Notes: a model not told the origin generated them from the letters alone. Positions 15,644-24,003 are shown, numbered from the stretch's first letter. The stretch is 35,888 nucleotides of DNA from Ruminococcus flavefaciens FD-1 (GCA_000174895.1 ACOK01000081.1:1-35888), one strand, 5' to 3'. A program made the numbers and translations.

Positions 15644-16784
15644 AAAATACCTCCTCCTGCGGATCAAAGTCCTGCGGTGTAGTATCTCGTTCGATATTGT
15701 CGATTCCGAGTCTGTCAGCTATTTCTTTTGCTTTATCTTCACCGATATAGAATGCGTATCCACGTTCCATGATATTTGTCGTAATATAGCCGTCCTCCGT
15801 AACAGCTAACGATTTGTTAGTGATCCCCAGCATATCAACGCTTGCTGAAACACTGAACAGCTTTCTGTGACCAACGTAGTCAAATAGAGTTGCACAGTCT
15901 CTGTACTCATTCAGAAGCCCTGAAATAAAATATTTATTATAATCGGTAACAAAAGTCCTGTCATCGGGAGTTAATGCGCCGAAAGAAATAGTATCATTCA
16001 ATTTGAGAGCGTCCACCAATTCTCCGAGCGTAGCAGGAGAATATTCTCTGTTGATATATACATAGTAGTTATCATAACCGTCGAATTTCACCGCAACAGC
16101 ACATTCGCTTGAAAAATCGTTGATGCTGAACACCTCTGCGTTGATACTATGAATCTTATCCTCATAGACATCCTGACCTTGCATTGTGACAGCACCGAGA
16201 ATATCACCGATATAATTACCTTCGATAATATGATCTTTTGTGTTGTAGCCGATACCGTTAAGGTCAAATTCCATGAATTGCGTGGGAAGCGTTCTCTCGT
16301 CCCATCTGGGGATAATTACGGCTTCGCTACCGTCACCCTCAGTATGCTGCTCTGTAGGAACTGTATTGCTGTTTGTTGGCTCTCTGCCTGTTGTCTCTGC
16401 ATTATCGTTTTCTGTCGGGGAGAGCGTCGTTTTTTCAGTTGAGTGAGCGCTGGTTTCCGATTTTTCAGCCGTGGAGTTTTCCTTTTCAGTATCTTCAGTG
16501 GATTTAGTCGGGCGCTCTGTACCAGTGCTATCGTTTGTGCTTTTTTCTGTATCTGAGGCAGTTGTCGGAGTTTCAGTATTGATTATAGTATTATTATCAA
16601 TTGTAGGAATTCCGCTCTGAGACGATTTCAAATTTTTGACTGCCAGTATGACTGCACAAAATACGAGCATAGATGAAGCACCTGCCGTTACTCTTTTGAT
16701 ACGACGGTTGCGGAGAATGAGCTTTTTCTGCTCAGCATCCCGTATTCTTAATACGGTTTCAGCAATCTGCTCAGTATTCTTCAT
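15633..16784 (-). CDS. Membrane sensor / probable anti-sigma factor (cassette B)
   Basis: 383 residues. The N terminus of about 33 residues is cytosolic (MKNTEQIAETVLRIRDAEQK). A membrane segment follows (about 34-50, AGASSMLVFCAVILAVK), then a long Thr/Ser/Glu-rich stalk (about 55-155) and an ectodomain (157-383) unlike that of cassette A. The ectodomain contains MEFDLNGIGYN, the run HSINAEVFSINDFSSECAV and YYVYINREYSPATLGELVDA. That pattern is seen in other Firmicutes membrane proteins next to sigma factors, as far as I recall. The ATG at 16784 lies 14 bases inside the sigma gene with AAGGAGGG upstream, the same coupling as in cassette A. The anti-sigma role is inferred. Confidence 0.8.
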   Translation of the reverse strand: MKNTEQIAETVLRIRDAEQKKLILRNRRIKRVTAGASSMLVFCAVILAVKNLKSSQSGIPTIDNNTIINTETPTTASDTEKSTNDSTGTERPTKSTEDTEKENSTAEKSETSAHSTEKTTLSPTENDNAETTGREPTNSNTVPTEQHTEGDGSEAVIIPRWDERTLPTQFMEFDLNGIGYNTKDHIIEGNYIGDILGAVTMQGQDVYEDKIHSINAEVFSINDFSSECAVAVKFDGYDNYYVYINREYSPATLGELVDALKLNDTISFGALTPDDRTFVTDYNKYFISGLLNEYRDCATLFDYVGHRKLFSVSASVDMLGITNKSLAVTEDGYITTNIMERGYAFYIGEDKAKEIADRLGIDNIERDTTPQDFDPQEEVFYEE

Positions 16785-17325
16785 AAACAAAGCCCTCCTT
16801 TTCGAGTTCTGATTTTAACGTCTTTTTTGCTCGGTATAATAAGTCACCAATCTGTCTTTTTGACTTCTTCATAATTCTGGCAATTTCAGCAGTGTCAAAT
16901 TCTTCAAAATACATCAAGTACAGCACCTGTGCATATTCCGGTTTCAATCGCCTCATGGCTCGGTGAAGCTCAATTTTCTGTTCCTCTTTCAGATATTGTC
17001 GCTCAATATCTTCCTCATCCGACATCTGAAAGGCTTCGTCAATCGGAAAGTCAGCCATTTTTGAACTTTTCCGCAAGTAATCCAGCGCACAATGCTTTGC
17101 AATGCTATACAGCCATGTCTTAAAATATATCTTACCGTTGAATCTGGGCTTCTTTACAGCTAATCTTACAAAAGTCTCCTGCATCAGTTCTTCGGCAACA
17201 CATATATTATCAACAATGCTGTTCAGGTACAAAGTCAGACCCTCATGGTATATATCAATGATTTCTACTATTCCATTGTCATCACCATCAAGGTAACGGC
17301 GGTAGCGATCCGCATCGTTCCCCAT
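16771..17325 (-). CDS. ECF-type RNA polymerase sigma factor (cassette B)
   Basis: 184 residues, same architecture as the cassette A sigma. Region 2 contains AEELMQETFVRLAVKKPRFN and FKTWLYSIAKHCALDYLRKS. Region 4 contains YAQVLYLMYFEEFDTAEIAR and KKSKRQIGDLLYRAKKTLKS. AGAAGGAGG lies about seven bases before the ATG. It is first in the cassette B operon, which runs toward cassette A on the same strand. The two factors share the MGN start and the FxYEE C terminus, so they are recent paralogues, yet their region 4 recognition helices differ (SEKQIKN versus SKRQIGD), so they may read different -35 sequences. Confidence 0.94.
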   Translation of the reverse strand: MGNDADRYRRYLDGDDNGIVEIIDIYHEGLTLYLNSIVDNICVAEELMQETFVRLAVKKPRFNGKIYFKTWLYSIAKHCALDYLRKSSKMADFPIDEAFQMSDEEDIERQYLKEEQKIELHRAMRRLKPEYAQVLYLMYFEEFDTAEIARIMKKSKRQIGDLLYRAKKTLKSELEKEGFVYEEY

Positions 17326-17357
17326 TTGATTTCCTCCTTCTTGTGATGTGGCATATA

Positions 17358-17373
17358 TGCTTTCTATATATTA
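17358..17373 (-). repeat. 16-bp cassette 5' repeat, copy B
   Basis: TAATATATAGAAAGCA on the minus strand, identical to 13329-13344, between the sigma-A promoter at 17441-17469 and the sigma gene start. Confidence 0.65.
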
Positions 17374-17440
17374 ATCGCACGAACCTCTGATTTTTCGCAG
17401 TGCTTTTCAAAAAAAATTTCGATTTATAATATTTTACTTT

Positions 17441-17469
17441 ATTATAGACGATTATAAGCCAAAAATCAA
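17441..17469 (-). promoter_or_regulatory. Promoter of cassette B
   Basis: On the minus strand TTGATT (17464-17469), a 17-base spacer and TATAAT (17441-17446), leaving a leader of about 110 bases before the sigma ATG. Confidence 0.7.
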
Positions 17470-17505
17470 TAAAGGAGATGCTTCTACTATGAAACATCTC
17501 CTTTT
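17470..17505. terminator. Insulating hairpin near the right end of the element
   Basis: AAAGGAGATG (17471-17480) pairs with CATCTCCTTT (17495-17504) and is flanked by A/T runs on both sides, so it can end transcription in either direction. It would stop read-through from the host CMD promoter into the element. Confidence 0.6.
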
Positions 17506-17547
17506 AAACTGATATGTTATTATCGAATTTGATTCTGCCTATTGTGT

Positions 17548-17572
17548 GGGGTGACTTAATGGCTATTTGACA
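17548..17572 (-). repeat. Right terminal inverted repeat of the element
   Basis: Read inward on the minus strand: TGTCA-AAT-AGCCAT-T-AAGT-CACCCC. It matches the left end at 15 of the first 19 positions. It directly abuts the TT core at 17573-17574 inside the CMD gene. Confidence 0.82.
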
Positions 17573-18110
17573 TTGTGTAGTAATCTCCAAAACAATTATC
17601 CGCAAGCCAGTAATTGATATGCCTTGATTCCTCCGGACCGGATTTCCAGTAGTCTTTCATTCCTTCGCCAAAGATATCTACCTGTGCCTGTGTGCCAAGC
17701 TCCCTGCGATTCTCCGGTGTCGTAGTTGCCTGTCCTTCAAGTGGAAGTGTGATACCCTTTTCTTCAAACACCTTGTTCGTTGCATCCAAAAACGGAAGCA
17801 CCCTCCCAAACCCCAGATATGCAGTCGCCTGATAGACGATTTCCTTGATTTCAATCGGTGTGACATCAAAATTCATAGCCGCAGGCAAAAGTCTCTCATA
17901 CATAACAACAGCCTGACTTCCAATCAGCGTGGAAAGGATTGCCATCCATCTTGTCTTATCCGGCAGTTCCTGCCCCGGCTGGTTCACAACCTCGTCATAT
18001 GCGAAGTTATCAAACCGCTCGATAAACTCCGGGTCTTTCTTGATTGCAACGGATTCGTATCCGGGGAACATTCTCTCATGGTATTTCTTAGCATTTTCTG
18101 TGAGTGACAT
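17573..18110 (-). pseudogene. Carboxymuconolactone decarboxylase family gene, 5' fragment
   Basis: Encodes the N-terminal CMD repeat and linker of a two-repeat protein: MSLTENAKKYHERMF, then WMAILSTLIGSQAVVMYERL, AYLGFGRVLPFLDATNKVFE, LEGQATTTPENRRELG and LADNCFGDYYT. After ACA the frame enters the element and ends four residues later (NSH, stop at 17556-17558). The product would be about 184 residues without the second repeat. The ATG at 18110 has AGGAGG upstream. The 3' part is at 5081-5318. The CMD class catalyses decarboxylation or peroxidase-type chemistry; a specific substrate cannot be named. Confidence 0.9.
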
Positions 18111-18163
18111 GATAAAAAACCTCCTCATTTGGCTGATACAACTGCATCACCTTGTATATTATA

Positions 18164-18192
18164 ATTATACAAACTTTTGATGCATCAATCAA
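18164..18192 (-). promoter_or_regulatory. Promoter of the CMD/redox operon with a palindrome
   Basis: On the minus strand TTGATT (18187-18192), a 17-base spacer and TATAAT (18164-18169). The perfect 12-base palindrome TTGATGCATCAA (18177-18188) overlaps the spacer and the -35, a likely site for the LysR regulator encoded just upstream. Confidence 0.72.
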
Positions 18193-18234
18193 TTCAAATT
18201 CAGAGGTTTTCAGATGAGTATGAGTAATGCGAAA

Positions 18235-19116
18235 TCAGAACATAGATTCCAATATACCGGCGAATTCTTCAACATAATATCCGGAGTTGTCCTTCTTCCA
18301 AAATGCGCAATACTTCCTTGTAATCTGGGCTTCCCCGCGCAGTAGAGGAAGTCGTTTGATCGTTGCACCAAAAAAGGACTCACCGCCTACGCCCTCAACA
18401 GGCATAATACCACGGCCGGTAACCACCATCATTCTCGCTTCATGAAGGGATCCGGCAAAAAGAAACTCTCCCTTAAAGCCAATGATATCACGATAATACC
18501 GCTGTTCTTCATCCTGCTGCTCTTTGGACGCAACCAAAATGCAAGGGATATTTTTCAATTCCTCTATACTCACACAATCAAGTTTAGCAAGCGGACTATG
18601 TGTTGCAATCTCCACATAACATACCGTTTCTGTAAGAACAAGATTCTCGTAGGCATCATGAAATGCTCGTCTCTGATCATGAAAGGAAATATCGATCCTG
18701 TCATTTACAAGTCCTTCATACAGGTCTTCATGATTTCCGCTTATCACCTTGATATCTACAGTCGGATATTTCTCCGAAAAAGCTGCTACCGCTCTGTTAA
18801 ACTGATCACCGCTATAGGTAGAAAGTACCCCCAGTCTTAATTCAGCTGCATCTTTTCTGGCTATCCTTACCGTTTCGTGGCAAAGCTGCTCCAAGTCTGC
18901 CGTGATGATCAAGCTCTTTTTATAGAAATGCTCTCCGGCTTCTGTAAGTTCAAAGCTACGGTTTTTTCGTATAATGAGCTTTGCCCCTATTTCATCCTCA
19001 AGAGACTGTATAGACCGTGAAATCCCTGACTGCGAAATATGGCATAATTCTGCTGCTTCCGTAAAGCTGTTTTCCTGTATTACGGTTTGAAAATGCTGTA
19101 TCTGACGAAGCATCAT
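18235..19116 (-). CDS. LysR-family transcriptional regulator
   Basis: 293 residues. The N-terminal winged HTH (about 1-60) reads MLRQIQHFQTVIQENSFTEA, ISQSGISRSIQSLEDEIGAK. It is followed by a linker helix and the two-lobed effector domain (about 90-293, ELRLGVLSTYSGDQFN onward). LysR proteins sense a small molecule and usually activate a neighbouring operon; here the CMD-flavodoxin-AKR operon starts 125 bases beyond its stop, on the same strand rather than divergent. The start at 19116 has GGAGG nine bases upstream (19126-19130); a second ATG follows immediately. The start overlaps the end of an XRE remnant, so its own original promoter region has probably been replaced by mobile debris. Confidence 0.93.
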   Translation of the reverse strand: MMLRQIQHFQTVIQENSFTEAAELCHISQSGISRSIQSLEDEIGAKLIIRKNRSFELTEAGEHFYKKSLIITADLEQLCHETVRIARKDAAELRLGVLSTYSGDQFNRAVAAFSEKYPTVDIKVISGNHEDLYEGLVNDRIDISFHDQRRAFHDAYENLVLTETVCYVEIATHSPLAKLDCVSIEELKNIPCILVASKEQQDEEQRYYRDIIGFKGEFLFAGSLHEARMMVVTGRGIMPVEGVGGESFFGATIKRLPLLRGEAQITRKYCAFWKKDNSGYYVEEFAGILESMF

Positions 19117-19298
19117 AAGACATCACCTCCGAATTTTTTCTTCACATAGATAAGCTGAATATCATAGCCCAACTTGTCAAGCATCTCGACAAACACTTTA
19201 TTGATGATGCCTTCTTTTTTATTAATCAACCTGCTAACATACGGTGCAGATGTTCCGACCATCTGTGCCTGTGTGACGCCTTCTTCCAAGCATTTCAC
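19113..19298 (-). pseudogene. XRE-family HTH regulator, C-terminal fragment
   Basis: About 61 residues: VTQAQMVGTSAPYVSRLINK then INKVFVEMLDKLGYDIQLIY, the second half of an XRE DNA-binding domain and its tail. The N-terminal helix pair is missing. The frame follows directly on the methylase fragment (4-base overlap, GTG start), indicating a deletion fusion of two former genes. Probably not functional. Confidence 0.65.
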
Positions 19299-19615
19299 CT
19301 TACCGTAGTGATGACAGCCTTGTATGGGCGATTCGGTTCACCCTCCTCAGCATCAAAGAAAGAAAGCTGCCGACCTGCGATCGGAGAACCCGTGTAACAG
19401 GTGGCTATCAGCTTCTTCAGACCGAGGAAATTGAAATTCATTGCAAAATATCGAAAGAAATTGCTCTCATATTGATCATCACAGTTGCAAAGCACTGTTT
19501 TCCCTCTGAAATGCTTTTTATAGTAACGCAGTTCCTTTTCATTATCCGTGAGCTGCGTATAAAACTCGTCCTGCTTTGCTTTTGCAGCAGCATTTAGACT
19601 TTTGTTACCTGCCAT
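19295..19615 (-). pseudogene. EcoRI-type adenine methyltransferase, N-terminal fragment
   Basis: 106 residues beginning MAGNKSLNAAAKAKQDEFYT, then TVLCNCDDQYESNFFRYFAM and LKKLIATCYTGSPI, the N-terminal third of EcoRI-family adenine-specific DNA methylases (normally 300 or more residues). It breaks off after YKAVITTVR, so the catalytic NPPF-type motif is absent. AGAAAGG precedes the ATG, and a promoter lies at 19652-19680, so a truncated product may still be made. No cognate restriction gene is present. It is part of the mobile debris left of the truncated mannanase. Confidence 0.8.
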
Positions 19616-19651
19616 AATATCAGCCTTTCTGTAAATACTAATATCCTATTT

Positions 19652-19680
19652 ATCATACCATATTTTCGCTGTTTCGTCAA
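19652..19680 (-). promoter_or_regulatory. Promoter of the methylase fragment
   Basis: On the minus strand TTGACG (19675-19680), a 17-base spacer and TATGAT (19652-19657), 37 bases before the ATG at 19615. It may now drive LysR by read-through. Confidence 0.68.
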
Positions 19681-19698
19681 TCGGTTCAGAGTAATAAT

Positions 19699-19744
19699 TA
19701 AGAAAACAGGGATACATTCTCCATGATCGGAGCGTGTATCCCTG
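19699..19744 (-). terminator. Terminator after the DUF6809-like gene
   Basis: CAGGGATACA (19707-19716) pairs with TGTATCCCTG (19735-19744), followed on the minus strand by TTTTCTT. Confidence 0.75.
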
Positions 19745-19773
19745 CTCTATTTTGTATCGTTAGACTTGTATGT

Positions 19774-20004
19774 TTACTCCATTACCTCACGCATCATCTC
19801 GGCACCGTCCTTGAAGCCGACCTTGTAGGCAGCTCTCATTTTGGCGGCGGAAGTCTTGCTCACGCAGTCGAGGAGCTTGTGGAACACATCGATCTGCTCT
19901 TCACTCAGCAAATCTTCAAAGGGGATACAGAGCTTGCCCCACTCGTCAAAGAACTCAGCGGAGTGGATCTCACCCTGTCTATAATTATACATCGCATCAA
20001 TCAT
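19774..20004 (-). CDS. Small DUF6809-like protein, function unknown
   Basis: 76 residues starting MIDAMYNYRQGEIHSAEFFD with GAAAGGAC about nine bases before the ATG. The middle, FEDLLSEEQIDVFHKLLDCV, and the end, YKVGFKDGAEMMREVM, have the length and pattern of small helical proteins (DUF6809, as far as I recall) common on clostridial mobile elements. It has a good terminator. It sits immediately before the truncation point of the GH26 gene and is probably part of the segment that replaced the 5' end of that gene. Confidence 0.62.
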   Translation of the reverse strand: MIDAMYNYRQGEIHSAEFFDEWGKLCIPFEDLLSEEQIDVFHKLLDCVSKTSAAKMRAAYKVGFKDGAEMMREVME

Positions 20005-20067
20005 TTGTATCAGTCCTTTCGGTTTTTATAGTGTAAAACCAACCGTCCGAACATTACAAAATAATCG

Positions 20068-21540
20068 TTGCTAAGGTGTTGCTTACGGCACCCCGGTGAC
20101 GAATATGTAGACATTATCGGTTCGGATACTTACGTAAACCACACCGAATCCCTTGCTCCAATGTACAGCAAGACCGCTCAGGTGGCAAACAAGCCCGTAT
20201 GTCTCCATGAAAACGGACCTATACCGAATCCAGAAAAGATGAAAGCAGACGGTGCAAAGTGGCTGTGGTTCATGACATGGCACACCTCCTTTATAGACAG
20301 CAACGAATTCAACACCGCATCCTATCTCAGACAGGTCTACAACAGCGATTATCTGCTCACTCTTGACGAGCTTCCTGATATCTACAACTACGGCAGCACT
20401 GCTCCATCAGAAAATACCGACCCTGTTTTTGATATTGCCCCTGCAAAGGCTCTGAAAGGCGATATCAACGCCGACGGTCAGGTAAATGTTACTGATGCTG
20501 TGATACTCCAGAAATTCATCCTCGGAGACAAGTCCGCAAAGATAAACGACGCAAAAGCCGCTGATATCTGTGAGGACGGCGTTATCGATATCTTCGATAT
20601 GATACAGATGAAAAAGCTCCTCGTCAGCAATACAGGAAAAACTCCCGAAACTCCTCAGCCTCCTTCAGGTCAGCAGACTCAGCCCGAAACTCCTAAGTCA
20701 TCATATAAATTTGAAGCAAACAAGAAGTACACCGAATACAATCCCTCTTACAAAAACAGCATACCGCAGGCAGGTACTATCGTGAAGGAGACCTACAACG
20801 GCATAAACGGCAGCAATGCACTTAACGTATATCTCCCCTACGGCTACGACAAGAACAAGAAGTACAACGTATTCTACTTCATGCACGGCATGGGCGACAG
20901 CGAAAATTCACTGTTCTACAACGACAACGGCGAGATGCAGCGTGTATTCGACAACATGATAAAGAACGGTGATATCGAGCCAATGATAATCGTTACTCCT
21001 ACATTCAACAAGGTAAGCGCTGATACATTCTACAATGCCGAGAATTTCTACAAGGAGTTCCGTGAAAGTGTTGTTCCTTTCGTTGAAGGCAAATACTCAA
21101 CCTATGCAGCTTCAACTTCAAAGGAGGATATCGCAGCTTCAAGAATGCACAGAGCATACGGCGGTTTCTCAATGGGAAGCGTTTCCACATGGGCAGTATT
21201 TGAAAACTGCGTTGATATCGTGGGCTACTTCATGCCTATGAGCGGCGCTCATCACTGGGGCACAGGCAATCCTGACCCGTCAGCACTTGCCCGTGCAGTT
21301 GACAAGGCAGGTCTGAAAAAGGATCAGTATTACATCATGTCAGCAACAGGTACAGACGACTTCGCATATTCAGTACTCGGACCGCAGATAGACGGCATGA
21401 AGAACCTTAGTCAGTTCGAGTATACATCAGATTTCTCAAAGGGTAATTTCTGGTTCATCCTCGCTAACGGCGGATCACACGGATGGTATCATTTAAGACA
21501 GTATATCTACAACTGCCTGCCATTCTTCTTCCGTCAATAA
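20068..21540 (+). pseudogene. GH26-dockerin-CE1 plant-wall enzyme, 5'-truncated
   Basis: Homology starts at HPGDEYVDIIGSDTYVNHTE (codon at 20089); the upstream codons are unrelated. About residues 8-107 are the C-terminal part of a GH26 mannanase barrel (HENGPIP with a possible nucleophile Glu48, then WLWFMTWH), so the N-terminal barrel half, acid/base Glu and signal peptide are gone. A dockerin follows (about 129-188; DINADGQVNVTD and DICEDGVIDIFD), a Pro/Gln-rich linker (190-212), and a complete CE1 feruloyl/acetylxylan esterase domain (216-490) with Ser368 (GGFSMGS), Asp430 or Asp431 and His471 (GGSHGW). No ribosome site or signal peptide precedes the frame, so secretion is unlikely. Typical Ruminococcus cellulosomal multi-domain architecture. 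Confidence 0.88.
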
Positions 21541-21729
21541 TAATAAGCCTTATTCTCCCAAAGTATGGCTTGCAGAAACTCCGCTTCATAATGGCGGTAC
21601 TCTTACAGGAGTTTTATACGTGTTCTATTGAGGTAGAACCTTTCCTCAGAAAGGTTTCCCCCGATAAATGCGCATAAAACATCTATATGAGTATCACGGC
21701 CACAAGATGCGGAGTTTCTTCATGATGTC

Positions 21730-21758
21730 TTGACGTTGGTGCACATTTAAGGTATAAT
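21730..21758 (+). promoter_or_regulatory. Promoter of the AraC-type regulator
   Basis: TTGACG (21730-21735), a 17-base spacer and TATAAT (21753-21758), with AAGGGG before the ATG at 21778. The 21541-21729 stretch holds only a weak hairpin (21637-21656) without a T tract. Confidence 0.8.
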
Positions 21759-21777
21759 CATTTCAAGGGGTGATATT

Positions 21778-24003
21778 ATGGACAGTATCGGAAAAATAGC
21801 GGTCATAATCCCGCAGATAAGCAGCAACACCGAAACAGGCTTTCTCGATGCCATTCATACAAAAGCCAGCAAATACGGCTATGATACAATTATTATCTCG
21901 GGAGTGATAAACTACGTCGATCAGCACCTTGATCTCTCTTACAGCAAGGGGCAGATCAACATCTATGACCTCATTCTTCACGGTGATTTCGACGGATTTA
22001 TATTTGAAGCCAATTCCTTTTGCAGTTCACGGCTTCGCAATAATATCACGGAATTGCTCCGCAGACGTGACATCCCATGTGTTGCCGTCAATTACGAACA
22101 GCCGTATTTTCCCGTAGTTTCGGCAGATGAAGAAATACAGCTCTACCTCTCCGCTATGCACCTGATAAAGCAGCACGGATGCAGAAAGCTTTACTGCATC
22201 GGCGGAAACAAGGACGATATCCCATCTGAGAAACGCATCAGCGGTTTCCGCAAAGCTATGGCAGAATCTGCTCTCCCATACGATGAAAAAGACATTTTCT
22301 ACGGCAATTACTGGAGACAGGTCCCTCATCAGATAGCCCTCGACATCGCTGAAGGCAGGCTCGAAAAGCCCGACGGTATCGTCTGCGGCAGCGATATCAT
22401 GGCGGTGGAACTTGTCCGCACTCTGAACGAAAACGGAGTCAGAGTTCCCGAAGATGTAAAGGTCACAGGCTGCGACGGAAATGTTATCTCGCAGAACGAA
22501 CGTGTTACCGTTACTACCGTTGCAGGTCAGGAAAGACGCAACGGCACTCTCGCCATAAACAAGCTGATTGAACTCATGGGCAATACCGTGACAGATGAGG
22601 ACACCCCGCCGGAACTTGTCATCGGCGAAAGCTGCGGATGCGGAGATAACGGCGGATTACGCCGAAGCAGATGCCTGTCGGACATTCACGAATATTCGGG
22701 TACGGTGTTCAGTATCCTCGAACAGCGCAAGACCAACAGTCACGGCGAAATGATACGCAGAATGTCGGAATGCAAGAATATCTACGACGTTATAGGCACA
22801 TTCATAGGCTGCTGCTATATGATATCAACAGGCATAAAAGCAGAACTCTGTCTTTGCGATGACTGGTACAGAGACCTTGATGATCCGTCGGTATACCGCC
22901 GTGGAGGCCTACCCGACAATATGATACTTGCCATTGAAGCCTGCTATGAAGGCGGCGAAAAAATGGTGAATTTCAAAACAAAGGACATCTTCCCGTCACT
23001 CAGCAAGCCTCATTCTCCCCGGCTGACAATGATAACCTCGCTTCACTACAAAGGACAGATCTTCGGATATGTGGGATTCACCTACAAAAAAGCTGTACAC
23101 ATAATCCTCGATGAGTTTTACACTAACTGGTGCGATGCTGCTGCAAGCGGTCTCAATACCGTTCAGAACAAGATGTACAAGGACTATGTGAACAACCGCA
23201 TAGAGTCGCTTTCGGAATTTGCACCCGTTCTCGGTATTTACAACAAAAGAGGCCTTATCAACAAGCTGATGACTATGATAGCCGAAAACAGCAACACTCA
23301 TCTGTCGCTTACTCTCATCTCGTACATCAAGGAGGAGAGAGTGCATTACAGTGTACCGCCCATCAATTCCATAGTAAACGCTATAAGGATCAGTGATGAC
23401 AAGGCAGTCCTTGCAAGTATTGGCGACGGAATAATCGCCTTTGCAGCGTCCGATGAAGATAACAGCAGCACTGAAAATATGCTGACGGAGAACATAGCCG
23501 AATGGGTAAAGAATTCCTACAAGGGATCGGTCGAAATAAAACAGGAACGCATTGCCGCTGTTTCGTGTTCTGTCTCGCAGGCTGATATATTCAGCATCGA
23601 AAGCCTCATAAGCGGCGCTGAAGACAAGCTGAAAGGCCAGATCATCAGTCTCAGTTCCGGTATTTTCTGCTACAAGGACAGGTTCAATTCTCTGCGTGAC
23701 GATATTTTCAGGCATCCCGAAAAAGAGTGGAATATCGAAATGCTCACACGCAGCATGGGCCTCAGCAAAAGCCATTTTCACAGGATATACAAGGAACTTT
23801 TCGATTCGAGCTGCAAGGACGATATCATAAACTCAAGGCTTAATAAAGCAAAATGGCTGCTGGAGAACACCTCTCTCTCAGCAGCGCAGATATCGGAAGA
23901 ATGCGGATATTCAAACTACAGTCACTTCATCAGGCAATTCACTTCAAGAACGGGGCTTTCCCCTTCTGCATACCGAAAAACAAATGGGCAGAAAAGTAAG
24001 TGA
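21778..24003 (+). CDS. Regulator with sugar-binding-protein domain and AraC-type HTH
   Basis: 741 residues. Residues 5-285 form a LacI/GalR-type periplasmic-binding-like sensor (KIAVIIPQISSNTETGFLDA, RISGFRKAMAES, DGIVCGSDIMAVELVRTLNE, VKVTGCDG). A central region of about 320-490 is GAF-like in layout. A degenerate GGDEF-like segment begins near LGIYNKRGLINKL and lacks the GGDEF motif. An AraC HTH pair occupies the last 95 residues (WNIEMLTRSMGLSKSHFHRI, ISEECGYSNYSHFIRQF, TGLSPSAYRK). This combination is common in Ruminococcus and related genera as a control protein for carbohydrate use. The likely ligand is a plant-wall sugar and the likely target a neighbouring operon; both are inferred from context. 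Confidence 0.88.
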   Translation: MDSIGKIAVIIPQISSNTETGFLDAIHTKASKYGYDTIIISGVINYVDQHLDLSYSKGQINIYDLILHGDFDGFIFEANSFCSSRLRNNITELLRRRDIPCVAVNYEQPYFPVVSADEEIQLYLSAMHLIKQHGCRKLYCIGGNKDDIPSEKRISGFRKAMAESALPYDEKDIFYGNYWRQVPHQIALDIAEGRLEKPDGIVCGSDIMAVELVRTLNENGVRVPEDVKVTGCDGNVISQNERVTVTTVAGQERRNGTLAINKLIELMGNTVTDEDTPPELVIGESCGCGDNGGLRRSRCLSDIHEYSGTVFSILEQRKTNSHGEMIRRMSECKNIYDVIGTFIGCCYMISTGIKAELCLCDDWYRDLDDPSVYRRGGLPDNMILAIEACYEGGEKMVNFKTKDIFPSLSKPHSPRLTMITSLHYKGQIFGYVGFTYKKAVHIILDEFYTNWCDAAASGLNTVQNKMYKDYVNNRIESLSEFAPVLGIYNKRGLINKLMTMIAENSNTHLSLTLISYIKEERVHYSVPPINSIVNAIRISDDKAVLASIGDGIIAFAASDEDNSSTENMLTENIAEWVKNSYKGSVEIKQERIAAVSCSVSQADIFSIESLISGAEDKLKGQIISLSSGIFCYKDRFNSLRDDIFRHPEKEWNIEMLTRSMGLSKSHFHRIYKELFDSSCKDDIINSRLNKAKWLLENTSLSAAQISEECGYSNYSHFIRQFTSRTGLSPSAYRKTNGQKSK

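Larger units (their letters stand above)
5317..17574. mobile_element. 12.26-kb TnpX-type mobilizable element carrying two sigma/sensor/dockerin cassettes
   Basis: Boundaries are defined by rejoining the split CMD gene in frame and by imperfect inverted repeats at both inner edges (TGTCA, AGCCAT and AAGT conserved). The likely crossover dinucleotide is TT at 5317-5318 and 17573-17574. In order the element carries a large serine recombinase, a TnpW-like protein, a coiled-coil protein, a probable oriT, MobC, a relaxase with two frameshifts, a small conserved protein, cassette A (dockerin, membrane sensor, ECF sigma) and cassette B (protease-dockerin, membrane sensor, ECF sigma). There are no conjugation genes, so transfer would need a helper. 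Mobility is inferred; with the relaxase frameshifted it may now only excise and reinsert. Confidence 0.88.

Noticed and set aside
21637..21656. Hairpin AACCTTTC-ctca-GAAAGGTT after the esterase gene
   Set aside because: No T tract follows, so it is not called a terminator.
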